This document shows, piece after piece, positions 1 to 9,319 of a stretch of 64,000 nt of DNA. Source of the DNA: Natrinema salifodinae (GTDB lineage Archaea > Halobacteriota > Halobacteria > Halobacteriales > Natrialbaceae); the NCBI RefSeq assembly GCF_900110455.1, contig NZ_FOIS01000002.1:62001-126000 (forward strand), read 5' to 3'. Positions within the stretch are counted from its first letter, which is position 1, and every line of letters starts with the position of its first letter. Position numbers and translations under genes: made by a program. The notes beneath the pieces were generated by a model. That model searched no databases. It worked only from the letters and a program-made list of their open reading frames with translations, and was not told the DNA's origin.

Positions 1-542
1 GCGGACAGAACGGCATCGAGCTCCGCGCCGTCGTCCCCGCTTACGACGAGCGCGTCCGACGAAACGGCGACCGAGGCCGCGTCCCGTTCGAAACGCTCGA
101 ACTCGCCGACCGCGGGCTCCGAGTCGTCGATCGCTCCTGGGTCGAACGAACCGGACAGGACGACGTTCCCGGCCGTCCCCTTTGACCCGAATCTGAGGAC
201 GGCGTCCACGTCCGACTCATCGGCGCTCAACTGCGCGGCGAGCTCGCCGCTCATCCCGTCCGGGAGCGTCGGAATCGTCGCGGCGACCTCGGGGTCGAGA
301 TCGTCCTCGTATCGTCGAACTGCGGCCAGGTCGCGGTAGTGAACCAGCAGTTCCGCGCTTCCTGACGCAGGGACCCAGCGTTCGAGGGGCGTCAGATCGC
401 CGCCGCCGTCGTTCTGTTCGGTCGTCCCGTCGGATTCGTTTCGTGTCTCGTCGTCTCCGGACCCGCCGTCGAGGCATCCCGCGCCGAGCGCGGTGAGACC
501 AGGCCCGGCCGCGAGCAGTTTCCTTCTCGAAACGTCTTTCAT
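1..542 (-). CDS. Tat-exported lipoprotein, unknown function (partial)
   Basis: The reading frame starts with ATG at 542 and runs off the left edge after about 180 codons. The first residues carry a twin-arginine type signal (VSRRKLL) followed by a short hydrophobic stretch and a lipobox ending at Cys (LGAGC), so the product is probably exported folded and lipid-anchored to the membrane. After the Cys comes a Gly/Asp/Glu-rich linker, then a globular part containing a motif such as GSGSAELLVHYRDL-like text that I do not assign to a family. A TATA-like element (tatata, 573-578) lies about 30 bases before the start, which fits a leaderless transcript. The true C-terminus is outside the window. 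Confidence 0.75.
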   Translation of the reverse strand, partial: MKDVSRRKLLAAGPGLTALGAGCLDGGSGDDETRNESDGTTEQNDGGGDLTPLERWVPASGSAELLVHYRDLAAVRRYEDDLDPEVAATIPTLPDGMSGELAAQLSADESDVDAVLRFGSKGTAGNVVLSGSFDPGAIDDSEPAVGEFERFERDAASVAVSSDALVVSGDDGAELDAVLS

Positions 543-713
543 GATGATACGATCGGGTCGTAACTGCTACCGTATATAGCTATCCGGATTCGACCGAGCG
601 AGTTCCCGGCGCGGCTCCCGTCACCGAACGCGCGAGCGCACGGCCGTGTTCGCGCCCGGCCACACCAGCGGCTCGTCGAAGGAACTACCGTCGTCGGCGG
701 TAGACCCACGGAC

Positions 714-1730
714 ATGACACGCGACGTGCTCGTCGCCGGCGAAACGCTGATCGATTTCATTCCCGAACAGGCGGGCCCGCTCGAAGACGTCGCCGGGTTC
801 GAGCGCCGGCCTGGCGGCGCCCCGGCGAACGTCGCCGTCGCGCTCGCGCGCCTCAAGCGGCCGCCGCTGTTCTGGACCCGCATCGGAGCCGATCCGTTCG
901 GCCGCTATCTGGAACGGACGCTGGCCGACCACGGCCTGCCCGACCGTTTGATCGAACGCGACGACGGCGCGAAGACGACGCTCGCGTTCGTCACCCACGA
1001 CGAGACCGGCGACCGGGAGTTCACCTTCCACCGCGAGGGGACTGCGGACACGCGCCTCGAGCCTGGCCGAGTCGACGACGAGACGCTCGCGGACTGCGAG
1101 TGGGTCCACGCCGGCGGCGTGGCACTGGCCAGCGGCTCCTCCCGCGCGGCGACTCTGGACCTGCTCGAGCGGGCTGCGGGCGCGGGCTGTACGATCTCGT
1201 TCGATCCGAACTGGCGGCCCGAGCTGTGGCCCGACGAGGGGGCGTTCGCGAGCGTGGCGGCCGACGCGCTCGCCCACGTCGACGTCTGTTTCGCGACGGT
1301 TGACGAACTCGAACGCCTGGGTTTCGCGGGTGAGACGCCGACGGCAGTCGCGCAAGCGGCGATCGACGACGGGCCGATTCACACCGTCTTCGTGACTCGG
1401 GGGAGCGACGGTGCGGTCGCCGTCGCGGGGGAGGACGCCCCGTGGACCGCGGGATCGGTCGAGCATTCGGGCTTCGCGGTCGACGCCGTCGATGCGACGG
1501 GCGCCGGCGATGCCTTCGTCGCGGGTGGGATCGCGGCCCTCCGAGACGGCGGTGACGGCGGGAACGTCGGAGCCGGCGGAGCCGACGGAGACCGCGGGAT
1601 GCTCGAGGACGCGGTCGCGTTCGCGAACGCCGTCGCCGCGACCGCGACGTCTGGTCGAGGCGCGATGTCGGCGCTGCCGACCCGAGACGCGGTCGCTGCG
1701 CTGCTGGCGGAGCAACGGCGGTACGCATAA
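714..1730 (+). CDS. PfkB-family carbohydrate kinase (fructokinase/ribokinase type)
   Basis: 338 residues, the usual length for the ribokinase/PfkB family of cytoplasmic sugar kinases. The N-terminus has the family's early glycine-rich block (GGAPANVAVALARL, about residues 34-47), and the C-terminal signature with the catalytic base is clear (DATGAGDAFVAGG, about residues 260-272). The family phosphorylates sugars or sugar acids with ATP; the sequence alone does not settle the substrate, although bacterial-type fructokinases are close in layout. A low-complexity Gly/Asp insertion (about residues 277-292) follows the signature, a common kind of haloarchaeal insertion. It stands alone in front of a YihY-type membrane protein. 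Confidence 0.9.
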   Translation: MTRDVLVAGETLIDFIPEQAGPLEDVAGFERRPGGAPANVAVALARLKRPPLFWTRIGADPFGRYLERTLADHGLPDRLIERDDGAKTTLAFVTHDETGDREFTFHREGTADTRLEPGRVDDETLADCEWVHAGGVALASGSSRAATLDLLERAAGAGCTISFDPNWRPELWPDEGAFASVAADALAHVDVCFATVDELERLGFAGETPTAVAQAAIDDGPIHTVFVTRGSDGAVAVAGEDAPWTAGSVEHSGFAVDAVDATGAGDAFVAGGIAALRDGGDGGNVGAGGADGDRGMLEDAVAFANAVAATATSGRGAMSALPTRDAVAALLAEQRRYA

Positions 1731-1798
1731 CCGGCAGCCATCGACGGCGCGTGGTTGCAAGCCCGGTCGCTATCCGCCACTCTAACGGACGAACGGAC

Positions 1799-2974
1799 AT
1801 GGGCCTCAACGTTCGCGGCGCGATCCCCTTCGCGCGGTCCGTCGTGGCGGGCATTCAGGAGAAAAACGTCACGTTCATGGCCGCCAGCATCGCTTACCAG
1901 GCGTTCATCTCGCTGATTCCGCTGCTCGTACTCGTCTTCTTCCTCGTCTCGTTCGTCGGGGACGAGGGACTCGCCACCCAGGTATCGTCGACGACCGAGG
2001 GCTTCCTCCCCGAGAGCGGCCAGATAATCCTCGAGGAGGGCATCGAAGGTGAAACCGGGAGCGTCGGCACGTCGCTGATCGGGCTCGTCGCGCTCGTCTG
2101 GGGGTCGCTGAAAATCTTCCGGGGGCTCGACACCGCCTTCTCGGAGATCTACGCCTCGACGGACGACAATTCCCTGGTCGATCAGGTGCGCGACGGGGCC
2201 GTCGTCTTCGGGACGATCGGCGTCGCGCTGGTCGCCGCGGCGCTGACCACGATCGCGTTCGCGTTCCTCCACATTCCCTTCGTCGGACTGCTGAACCCGC
2301 TCTTGCTCGTGGTCGGGCTGACCGTCGCCTTCCTGCCGATGTACTACTTCTTCCCCGACGTCGACGTCTCCGTTCGGGAGGTGCTGCCGGGTGTCCTCGT
2401 CGCCGCCGTCGGTTGGACGCTCCTCCAGTCGCTGTTCCAGATCTATGTCGCCATTTCGAGCAGTTCCGAGTCCGCGGGCCCGATCGGGGCGATCCTCCTG
2501 TTGCTGACCTGGCTGTACTTCGGCGGCCTCATTCTGCTCGCGGGCGCCGTCGTCAACGCCACTCGCTCGGGGCACATCGATATCGAGCCCGAGGCGACGG
2601 GCGAGCGAGACGAAGCCGACGCCCTGGACGGCATCCCGGCGGACGCGGAGCGCGAGCCGTTCGTCGACTCGGCCGCGCGCGACCGCGAGCGCTTCGAACG
2701 GCAACTTGAGACGCTCCGTCGGGAGCGCGATCAGCTGCAACACGACCGCGACGCCCAGCGGACCCGCCGATACCGGCTCGAGGACCGCGTCAGCGAGCTC
2801 GACGCCCGAGTCGACCGCCTCGAAGCGGAGAACCGGGATCTCACGGCGGAGAACGAACGACTCCGGCGCGAACTCGAGGCGAGCCGGGCGTCTTCGTGGC
2901 GACGGCGGCTGCGCGGAGTCCTGACGCGAGTGCGGACGCTGAACGTGGGTGTCGTCGAACGGCGGAACGAGTAG
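1799..2974 (+). CDS. YihY/BrkB-family membrane protein with C-terminal coiled coil
   Basis: 391 residues from the ATG at 1799; the frame is open further upstream to a GTG at 1751, but the ATG begins the conserved family start (FARSVVAGIQEKNVTFMAASIAYQAF). About six hydrophobic segments follow through roughly residue 250 (for example LIPLLVLVFFLVSFV and ILLLLTWLYFGGLILLAG), as in the YihY/virulence factor BrkB (UPF0761) family. The last 130 residues are charged and heptad-like (repeated ERDQLQHDRD, RVDRLEAENRDL, ENERLRREL), which predicts a cytoplasmic coiled coil not found in the short bacterial members. Function of the family is not settled. Its start is 69 bases after the sugar kinase, so the two may be co-transcribed. 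Confidence 0.85.
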   Translation: MGLNVRGAIPFARSVVAGIQEKNVTFMAASIAYQAFISLIPLLVLVFFLVSFVGDEGLATQVSSTTEGFLPESGQIILEEGIEGETGSVGTSLIGLVALVWGSLKIFRGLDTAFSEIYASTDDNSLVDQVRDGAVVFGTIGVALVAAALTTIAFAFLHIPFVGLLNPLLLVVGLTVAFLPMYYFFPDVDVSVREVLPGVLVAAVGWTLLQSLFQIYVAISSSSESAGPIGAILLLLTWLYFGGLILLAGAVVNATRSGHIDIEPEATGERDEADALDGIPADAEREPFVDSAARDRERFERQLETLRRERDQLQHDRDAQRTRRYRLEDRVSELDARVDRLEAENRDLTAENERLRRELEASRASSWRRRLRGVLTRVRTLNVGVVERRNE

Positions 2975-3066
2975 CCCGGAATCCGGCCGCCGATCGGCCG
3001 GCGTTCGCTTCCCCTCGTCCGTTCCGAGGCGGGACAGCTTAGTGACTCCCCGTTCCACCCCGAATC

Positions 3067-3495
3067 GTGTCCCATCCCCATCCAGTCCGCGACGCCAGGC
3101 GTCGCATCCAGGCCGAGCACGCGTCGGTCATCGAGGGGATCGACGCCTGCGCCGACGCGGTCGCCGAGCCCTGGGATACCTCGCGAACGACCGACCGCGA
3201 GGCGGTCACCGACGGACTGCATCGTACCTTCGAGGAAACCGGGCTTCTCGAGACCCTCCCGGCCGTGCTCGCCGATGCGGTCGCGGCGACGGACTACGAA
3301 CTGCGGGCCAGGCCGGTTCCGGCGCCGCCGTCCGTCGTCGTAACGAGCCGCGGCCCCGTGCTCCGGGCGACGATCGATCCCGGCCGACTCGTGATTCGGT
3401 TCGACGTCTTCGACGTCGTTCGCGATTCTGATCCCGATCGGCGACCCGCGTACCGCCGGTCTAATGGCGTCCGCCTCACCGTATCGCTCGAATAA
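3067..3495 (+). CDS. hypothetical protein, haloarchaeal type
   Basis: 142 residues from a GTG start at 3067. The frame has the acidic composition and third-position GC bias of the neighbouring core genes, so it is likely real. The N-terminal half is helical and charged (RRRIQAEHASVIEGIDACADAVAE); the C-terminal half looks like beta strands (SVVVTSRGPVLRATIDPGRLVIRFDVF). There is no signal peptide or membrane segment. I do not recognise the family. Confidence 0.65.
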   Translation: MSHPHPVRDARRRIQAEHASVIEGIDACADAVAEPWDTSRTTDREAVTDGLHRTFEETGLLETLPAVLADAVAATDYELRARPVPAPPSVVVTSRGPVLRATIDPGRLVIRFDVFDVVRDSDPDRRPAYRRSNGVRLTVSLE

Positions 3496-3610
3496 CGATC
3501 GAAATGCGATACCAACGACGTGCTATCGTCTTCACTACCCTACGGGAATTCGTGTCCCGCCGTCCGGGTCCGGACCGATAATAACTCAGTTCGGTATATC
3601 GCCAGTTCTT

Positions 3611-3685
3611 GTTAACAGTCCCTGATTCCGAATCTGTTAGTTAATAATACACCGTTTTGGGATAATAACCCTTATACCCGGGAGG
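3611..3685 (+). promoter_or_regulatory. promoter/possible operator of the zinc-importer operon
   Basis: An AT-rich island in front of the ABC importer. A TATA-like element (cttatac, 3671-3677) lies 23-29 bases before the ATG at 3700, which would give a leaderless or almost leaderless mRNA. Upstream is an imperfect dyad: GTTAACAG (3611-3618) and CTGTTAGTTAA (3634-3644). This could bind a metal-responsive repressor, but that is inference from position only. Confidence 0.4.
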
Positions 3686-3699
3686 GACTAGCCCCGGAT

Positions 3700-4773
3700 A
3701 TGAACTTGACACGACGCGCGCTGGTGAAAGGTGGCGCCGGCGCAGTCGCCGCCGGTACTCTCGCCGGCTGTCTCGACGACGTCGGGACCGCCAACGCGGA
3801 GCTCGACGCCGGCTACGCTGCGTTCTTCACCCTCCGGGACTGGACCCAACAGGTGAGCGGGGACGCGATCGATTTCGAGGATCCAGTCGGAACCGGCGAG
3901 GCCGGTCACGGCTGGCAGCCGAGCGGGGACCTCACGCGAGACATCGCCGACGCGGGCGCCTTCGTCTACCTCGATACGCCCGAGTTCTCGTGGGCTCAGG
4001 ACGTCGCGGCGACGCTCGAAGCCGACTACGATACCGTGGCTGTGATCGACGGTCTCGCGGATCTGGATGCTGATGACCTCCTCGACTGGGAGCACGAGGT
4101 CGACGCCGGTGACCACGATCACGACCACGACGCGGAGAACGAGTCGCACGAGGAACACGATCACGACGATCACGATCACGGCGACGAGGATGGACACGAC
4201 GACCACGACCACGATCCGTCGTCGATCGATCCGCACGTCTGGCTCGATCCCGTTCTCGCACAGGATATTGTCGATACCATCGCGACCGGCCTGGCCGACG
4301 CCGACCCGGACAACGCCGAGACCTACGAGGACAACGCCGACGCGTACATCGAGGAACTCGACGCGCTCGATCAGACGTTCGAGGAGCTGATCGACGCGGC
4401 CGACCGACGGGTCGCCGTCTTCGCCGGCCACGACTCGTTTACTTACCTGCAGGAGCGATACGGGTTCGAAATTCACACCCCGACTGGCGTCTCTCCGCAG
4501 GAGCAACCGAGCCAGAGCGCCATCTCCGAGACGATCGATCTCATCGACGAGGAAGGGATCGACACGATCCTCTATGGCCCCTTCGAGGCACCCGACGGGG
4601 CGTATCCGCAACTCGTCGAAACGATTCTCGACGACAGCCAGGCCACCGACGCGAAGGCGCTGACGCACCTGTCGGGCACCCTCGCCGAGTGGGAGGACGA
4701 GGAGTGGGGCTACCGCAAACAAATGGAAGAAATAAACCTCCCCGCGCTTAGAGAGGCAGTAGGCGCACAGTGA
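3700..4773 (+). CDS. zinc-type ABC transporter substrate-binding lipoprotein (ZnuA/TroA-like)
   Basis: 357 residues. The N-terminus has a twin-arginine signal (TRRALVKGG) and a lipobox with Cys24 (TLAGC), so it is an exported, membrane-anchored binding protein. The mature part follows the cluster A-I (ZnuA/TroA) layout: a metal-ligand region, a long His/Asp-rich loop (about residues 137-185, many HDHD and HDDH repeats), DPHVWLDP straight after it, then GHDSFTYLQERYG and STSPQEQPS-like blocks near the C-terminal metal ligands. The His-rich loop is typical of zinc rather than manganese binders. Its stop codon overlaps the GTG start of the ATPase gene, so the three transporter genes form one operon. 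Confidence 0.92.
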   Translation: MNLTRRALVKGGAGAVAAGTLAGCLDDVGTANAELDAGYAAFFTLRDWTQQVSGDAIDFEDPVGTGEAGHGWQPSGDLTRDIADAGAFVYLDTPEFSWAQDVAATLEADYDTVAVIDGLADLDADDLLDWEHEVDAGDHDHDHDAENESHEEHDHDDHDHGDEDGHDDHDHDPSSIDPHVWLDPVLAQDIVDTIATGLADADPDNAETYEDNADAYIEELDALDQTFEELIDAADRRVAVFAGHDSFTYLQERYGFEIHTPTGVSPQEQPSQSAISETIDLIDEEGIDTILYGPFEAPDGAYPQLVETILDDSQATDAKALTHLSGTLAEWEDEEWGYRKQMEEINLPALREAVGAQ

Positions 4774-5507
4774 CCGTCGTCAATCTCCAGAACGTGACGT
4801 TCGCCTACGGCGAGCAGCCGGCGGTAGCGGACGTCTCGCTGACGGTCGAGGCGGGCGACTTCCTCGGACTGATCGGCCCCAACGGCTCCGGGAAGACGAC
4901 ACTCCTGCACCTCATGCTCGGCCTGCGCAACCCCGACAGCGGCACGATCGAGCTGTTCGGCGAGCCCGTCGACTCGTTCGACGACGGCGAGCGGATCGGC
5001 TACGTCTCCCAGCAGGCGACCAGCCGCGGCGGCTCGATGCCGGTCACAGTCCGCGAAGCCGTCACCATGGGTCGATTCGCCCACGCGGGCCACGGCCGAC
5101 TGACCGACGAGGACCGCGAGATCGTCGCCGACGCGATCGAGACGGTCGGCATCGCCGACCTCGCGGATCGGCAGGTCAACCAGCTCTCGGGCGGCCAGCG
5201 ACAGCGGGCCTACATCGCGCGGGCGCTGGCCTCCGAAGCGGACCTGCTGGCGCTCGACGAGCCCACCGTCGGGGTCGACGCCGAGTCCCGCGACGCGTTC
5301 TACCAGCTGCTCGAGTCGCTCAACGACGACGGGATCACGATCATCCTGATCGAGCACGACATCGGCGTCGTCACGGATCGGGCTAACCGAATCGCCTGTA
5401 TCAACACGGAACTGTACCACCACGGCGACACCGAATCGTTCGTCGAGAGCGACGCCCTGACCGAGGCCTACGGCGCGACGGGCCAGGTCGTTCACCACCA
5501 CCACTGA
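4770..5507 (+). CDS. zinc-type ABC transporter ATP-binding protein (ZnuC-like)
   Basis: 245 residues from GTG 4770, overlapping the previous stop (GTGA). It has the complete ABC ATPase set: Walker A (GPNGSGKTT, residues 36-44), Q-loop region (YVSQQAT), signature LSGGQRQR, Walker B with catalytic Glu (LLALDEP) and the switch His (LIEHD). It powers metal uptake with the neighbouring binding protein and permease at the cytoplasmic face. The C-terminus ends in a natural run of His (VVHHHH), which could be a metal-sensing or metal-handling tail. The order binding protein, ATPase, permease is that of metal importers of this class. Confidence 0.93.
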   Translation: MTVVNLQNVTFAYGEQPAVADVSLTVEAGDFLGLIGPNGSGKTTLLHLMLGLRNPDSGTIELFGEPVDSFDDGERIGYVSQQATSRGGSMPVTVREAVTMGRFAHAGHGRLTDEDREIVADAIETVGIADLADRQVNQLSGGQRQRAYIARALASEADLLALDEPTVGVDAESRDAFYQLLESLNDDGITIILIEHDIGVVTDRANRIACINTELYHHGDTESFVESDALTEAYGATGQVVHHHH

Positions 5508-5510
5508 TCC

Positions 5511-6530
5511 ATGAGTCAGAGCACTTCGATTCGTCGGCAGACGGAACGGCTCGGACTCGGCCTGACCGCGATCCTTGCGGTTGCGATGATCGGTCTCTTG
5601 ATCATCGACGCCTTGCGATCGTACCCCCTCGTCGGCGGCATCTACGACCAGGCCAGGATCGCGAGCTGGTGGCTGGACCACTACCTCGGGACGAACGTCT
5701 TCTATCACCCGTTCATGTGGCGGTCGATCGCGACCGGCGTGCTGATCGGCGTCGTCGCGCCGCTGGTCGGCACCTATCTGGTCCACCGCGAGATGGCGCT
5801 GATCGGCGAGACGCTGGCTCACACGGCCTTCGCCGGGGTCGCGATCGGCCTGCTCGTGAGCGCGACGACCGGCTGGAGCGGCTCGCTGATGCTCGTCGCG
5901 CTGGTCGTCGGCATCCTCGGCGCGCTCGGCGTCCAGTGGCTGGCCGAGCGGACCGACACCTACGGCGACGTGCCAATCGCGATCATGCTGACCGGCAGCT
6001 TCGCCGTCGGGACGCTCATCATCAGCTACGGCCGCGGCATGACCGGGATCAGCGTCGAGGACTACCTCTTCGGGAGCATCTCCGTCGTCACGCCGTCGGG
6101 GGCGCGACTGATGGCGGTCCTCAGCGTCGTCGTCGTCGCCGTCGTCGTCGCGACCTACAAACAGTTGCTCTTTATCACCTTCGACGAGCAGGCCGCCCGG
6201 GTCGCGCGGCTCAACGTGACCTGGTACAACACCCTGCTGATCGTGATGACGGCCGTGGTCGTCGTCGGCGCGATGCAGATCCTCGGCGTGATCCTCGTCG
6301 CCGCAATGCTGGTCGTCCCCGTCGCGGCCGCGACCCAGATCGCCCGCAGTTTCCGCGAGACGCTCGTCTGTTCGATCCTCTTCGGCCAGGTGGCGATCCT
6401 CGGGGGCTTCGCGCTCTCGATCTCCCAGGGGCTTCCGACGGGCGGCTCAATCGTCGTCGTCGCCATCGCCTGTTACCTGCTCGCGATTCTGGTGTCGGGC
6501 CGCTCGACGGCGGCGATCTCGACGCACTGA
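5511..6530 (+). CDS. zinc-type ABC transporter permease (ZnuB/TroC-like)
   Basis: 339 residues, starting 3 bases after the ATPase gene. It is strongly hydrophobic with about eight to nine membrane segments, and it contains the family's conserved stretches (LIGETLAHTAFAGVAIG, residues about 96-112, and GAMQILGVILVAAMLVVPVAAATQIA near residue 255-280). It is the membrane channel of the metal importer. The N-terminal segment before the first family block (about residues 1-65, with an extra hydrophobic helix) is longer than in many bacterial ZnuB proteins. Confidence 0.92.
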   Translation: MSQSTSIRRQTERLGLGLTAILAVAMIGLLIIDALRSYPLVGGIYDQARIASWWLDHYLGTNVFYHPFMWRSIATGVLIGVVAPLVGTYLVHREMALIGETLAHTAFAGVAIGLLVSATTGWSGSLMLVALVVGILGALGVQWLAERTDTYGDVPIAIMLTGSFAVGTLIISYGRGMTGISVEDYLFGSISVVTPSGARLMAVLSVVVVAVVVATYKQLLFITFDEQAARVARLNVTWYNTLLIVMTAVVVVGAMQILGVILVAAMLVVPVAAATQIARSFRETLVCSILFGQVAILGGFALSISQGLPTGGSIVVVAIACYLLAILVSGRSTAAISTH

Positions 6531-6559
6531 TCGCCCCGTCACGCCCTTCTCTATCGCCG

Positions 6560-7030
6560 TTAGTTCGCGCCGGAGCCGCCGCTGACGCTTCGGACGAACT
6601 GGAGGATCACGCCGAGGCCGGAACAGGCGATACCGACCGGGACGAGCGCGAGTCCGAGACCGAGGGCGTATTCGCTGCCCCACAGCACGGGGCGACCGAC
6701 GAGCGCTCCGAACAGCCGAACGAGCAGGACGGGACCGACGAGCAAGACGACGGCCAGGCCGCCGGCGAGCGCGCCGGCCATGAGCAGCCGTCGCGGTCGA
6801 CCGGTCGGGGCCCACAGCCGCGTGACGAGAGCGAGCAGCCCCGCCTCCGCGAGTGCGAGCGATCCGGCGACACCGTACAGCAGCACGAAGATCCCGGTGA
6901 GCCCGGCCGCGAACCCGTCTCCGGGCGGCTCTTCGGGAATCGTCGTGAAGAGGAACGCCGCGGACAGGAGCCCGATGGCTCCCAGCAGTGCGGTACCGGC
7001 GGCGACGTGACGAGGACGCAGGCGAAACAT
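6560..7030 (-). CDS. small integral membrane protein, unknown function
   Basis: 156 residues from the ATG at 7030 (an in-frame ATG at 7051 is possible but gives an atypical N-terminus). Four hydrophobic segments can be seen: about residues 10-30 (AAGTALLGAIGLLSAAFLF), 45-68, 84-108 (GALAGGLAVVLLVGPVLLV) and 120-143. It converges with the zinc permease gene and diverges from the acetyl-CoA synthetase gene. I do not recognise a family; the composition fits a real haloarchaeal gene. Confidence 0.7.
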   Translation of the reverse strand: MFRLRPRHVAAGTALLGAIGLLSAAFLFTTIPEEPPGDGFAAGLTGIFVLLYGVAGSLALAEAGLLALVTRLWAPTGRPRRLLMAGALAGGLAVVLLVGPVLLVRLFGALVGRPVLWGSEYALGLGLALVPVGIACSGLGVILQFVRSVSGGSGAN

Positions 7031-7199
7031 GTCGATCTCATTTACGTACAAACACGACGTCGATAAAAGTTACCGACACCGGTTCTCGCCGTTCGGCGAT
7101 CGAGATCCGACGGTTCCGGCTGCCGTCGGGCGAATTTCGATTCCCCGACGGCGGGAACACGCTACACGTTTAACTCGCTACTCGAATATCGTTCCTACG

Positions 7200-9317
7200 A
7201 TGGGACGGTTAGCCGAACTCTTCGATCCCGAGACCGTCGCGGTGGTCGGCGCGACCGACCGCGAGGGCGCCGTCGGCCGGGCGATCGTCGAGAACTTACA
7301 GGACGAGTTCGCCGGCGAGATCGTACCGATCAACCCCTCGCGCGACGAGGTCCTCGGGCTCGAGTGTTACTCGGACGCGAAGAGCGCACCGCCGATCGAC
7401 CTGGCGGTCGTCGTCGTACCGCCTGGCGTCGTCATCGACTCCGTTCGCGAGCTCGCCGAGACGGGCACCGAGCACGTCGTCGTCATCACCGCCGGCTTCG
7501 CCGAGACCGGCGGCGAGGGCGCCGAGCGCGAGCGCCGGCTCCGTGAAATCGCCGCGGAGTACGACCTCGACGTCGTCGGGCCGAACAGCTTAGGCGTCAT
7601 GTCCACGCCGAACGGGATGAACGCCACGTTCGGCCCCGAGAGCGCGCTCGAGGGCTCGATCTCGTTTATGAGCCAGTCGGGCGCGTTCATCACCGCCGTC
7701 CTCGACTGGGCCAACGACCAGGGGATCGGCTTCCAGGACGTCGTCTCGCTGGGGAACAAGACCGTCGTCGACGAGACGGACTTCGTCCGCGAGTGGGGCG
7801 ACGACCCGGACACCGACGTCATCATCGGCTACTTAGAGGACATCGACGACGGCCAGGCGTTCCTCGAGACCGCCCGCGAGGTGACCGGCGACACGCCGAT
7901 CGTGCTCGTCAAGTCCGGCCGGACGGACGCCGGCGCGCAGGCCGCTTCTTCCCACACCGGCGCGATTGCCGGCAGCGAGCGGGCATACGAGGCGGGGCTC
8001 GAGCAGGCCGGCGTCCTGCGGGCCCAGTCGGTCCAGGAACTGTTCGACTACGCGCGGGCCCTCGCCGGGCTGCCCGAGCCCGAGTCCGACGGCGTCGCCG
8101 TCGTGACGAACGCGGGCGGTCCCGGCGTGCTCACCACCGACGCCGTCGGCGACTCGACGCTCGAGATGGCCGACTTCGCCGACGAGACGATCGACGAACT
8201 CGCCGAGGCGATGCCCGACGAGGCCAACGTCTACAACCCGATCGACGCGATCGGGGACGCCGACGTCGAGCGGTTCGGCGAGGCCTTGGAGATCGCACTG
8301 GCGGACCCCAACGTCGGCAGTGCGGTCGTCGTCGCCGCGCCGACCGCGGTCCTGTCCTACGACGACCTGGCCGAGACGGTCATCAAGAAGCTCGAGACTC
8401 ACGACACGCCCGTCGTCACGTGCCTGATGGGCGGCGAGCGGGCCCGCCAGGCGGAGGAGACGCTGCGGGAGTCGGGGATTCCCAACTACTTCGACCCCTC
8501 GCGAGCGGTCTCGGGGCTCGACGCGCTCGCTCGCTACCGCGATATCCGTGAGCGGACGGTCGACGAGCCCGAAACGTTCGACGTCGACCGCGAGCGCGCC
8601 CGCGAGATTCTGCAGCGGGCCGCCAGGCGGGACGACAACCGGCTCGGCGTCGAGTCGATGGACTTGCTCGAGGCCTACGGGGTCCCGACGCCGGACGGCG
8701 AGATCGTCGACGACCCCGACCGCGCCCGCGAGGTCGCCGAATCGATCGAGGGCGACGTCGTCATGAAGATCGTCAGCCCCGACATCACCCACAAGTCGGA
8801 CATCGGCGGCGTCAAGGTCGGCGTCTCCGACGACGACGTCTACGACGCCTACGAGGACGTCGTCTCTCGGGCGCGCAACTACCAGCCCGACGCGACGATC
8901 ATCGGCGTGCAGATCCAGGAGATGCTCGACCTCGACGCCGGGACCGAGACCATCGTCGGGATGAACCGTGACCCGCAGTTCGGCCCGCTGTTGCTGTTCG
9001 GACTCGGCGGGATCTTCGTCGAGATCCTGGAGGACACGTCGGTCCGCGTGGCCCCGATCGGCGAGGACGAGGTCCGCGACATGATCGACGAGATCCGGGC
9101 CGCGCCGCTGTTGCGCGGCGCCCGCGGTCGCGAGCCGGCCGACGTCGACGCTGTCGTCGAAACCGTCCAGCGGCTCTCACAGCTGGTAACCGACTTCCCG
9201 TCGATCCTCGAACTCGACGTCAACCCGCTCGTGGCGGGCCCCGACGGCGCACAGGCGATCGACCTGCGACTCACGGTCGATACGGACGAACTCGACACCG
9301 AAACGGACACGGAGTGA
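7200..9317 (+). CDS. acetate--CoA ligase (ADP-forming), fused alpha-beta form
   Basis: 705 residues from ATG 7200; a TATA-like tttaactc about 28 bases upstream fits a leaderless start, although the frame is open further upstream. Domains in order: CoA-binding Rossmann domain (VAVVGATDREGAVGRAIV near the start), succinyl-CoA-ligase-like domains with the phospho-accepting His (SSHTGAIAGS, His252), and an ATP-grasp domain in the last third (EAYGVPTPDGEIVDD, VVMKIVSPDITHKSDIGGVKVG, LELDVNPLV). The enzyme makes ATP from acetyl-CoA or another acyl-CoA, ADP and phosphate in the cytoplasm; haloarchaea use this fused form. Its stop overlaps or abuts the start of the next gene, suggesting translational coupling. 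Confidence 0.93.
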   Translation: MGRLAELFDPETVAVVGATDREGAVGRAIVENLQDEFAGEIVPINPSRDEVLGLECYSDAKSAPPIDLAVVVVPPGVVIDSVRELAETGTEHVVVITAGFAETGGEGAERERRLREIAAEYDLDVVGPNSLGVMSTPNGMNATFGPESALEGSISFMSQSGAFITAVLDWANDQGIGFQDVVSLGNKTVVDETDFVREWGDDPDTDVIIGYLEDIDDGQAFLETAREVTGDTPIVLVKSGRTDAGAQAASSHTGAIAGSERAYEAGLEQAGVLRAQSVQELFDYARALAGLPEPESDGVAVVTNAGGPGVLTTDAVGDSTLEMADFADETIDELAEAMPDEANVYNPIDAIGDADVERFGEALEIALADPNVGSAVVVAAPTAVLSYDDLAETVIKKLETHDTPVVTCLMGGERARQAEETLRESGIPNYFDPSRAVSGLDALARYRDIRERTVDEPETFDVDRERAREILQRAARRDDNRLGVESMDLLEAYGVPTPDGEIVDDPDRAREVAESIEGDVVMKIVSPDITHKSDIGGVKVGVSDDDVYDAYEDVVSRARNYQPDATIIGVQIQEMLDLDAGTETIVGMNRDPQFGPLLLFGLGGIFVEILEDTSVRVAPIGEDEVRDMIDEIRAAPLLRGARGREPADVDAVVETVQRLSQLVTDFPSILELDVNPLVAGPDGAQAIDLRLTVDTDELDTETDTE

Positions 9318-9319
9318 CC

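Noticed and set aside
1021-1854. Long minus-strand frames opposite the sugar kinase and similar ones opposite most GC-rich core genes
   Set aside because: Arginine- and proline-rich text with no family blocks; typical antisense shadows in high-GC DNA.
5489-5507. His run at the end of the ABC ATPase as a cloning tag
   Set aside because: It is in natural haloarchaeal sequence with the next gene three bases on, and His-rich tails are common in metal-transport proteins.
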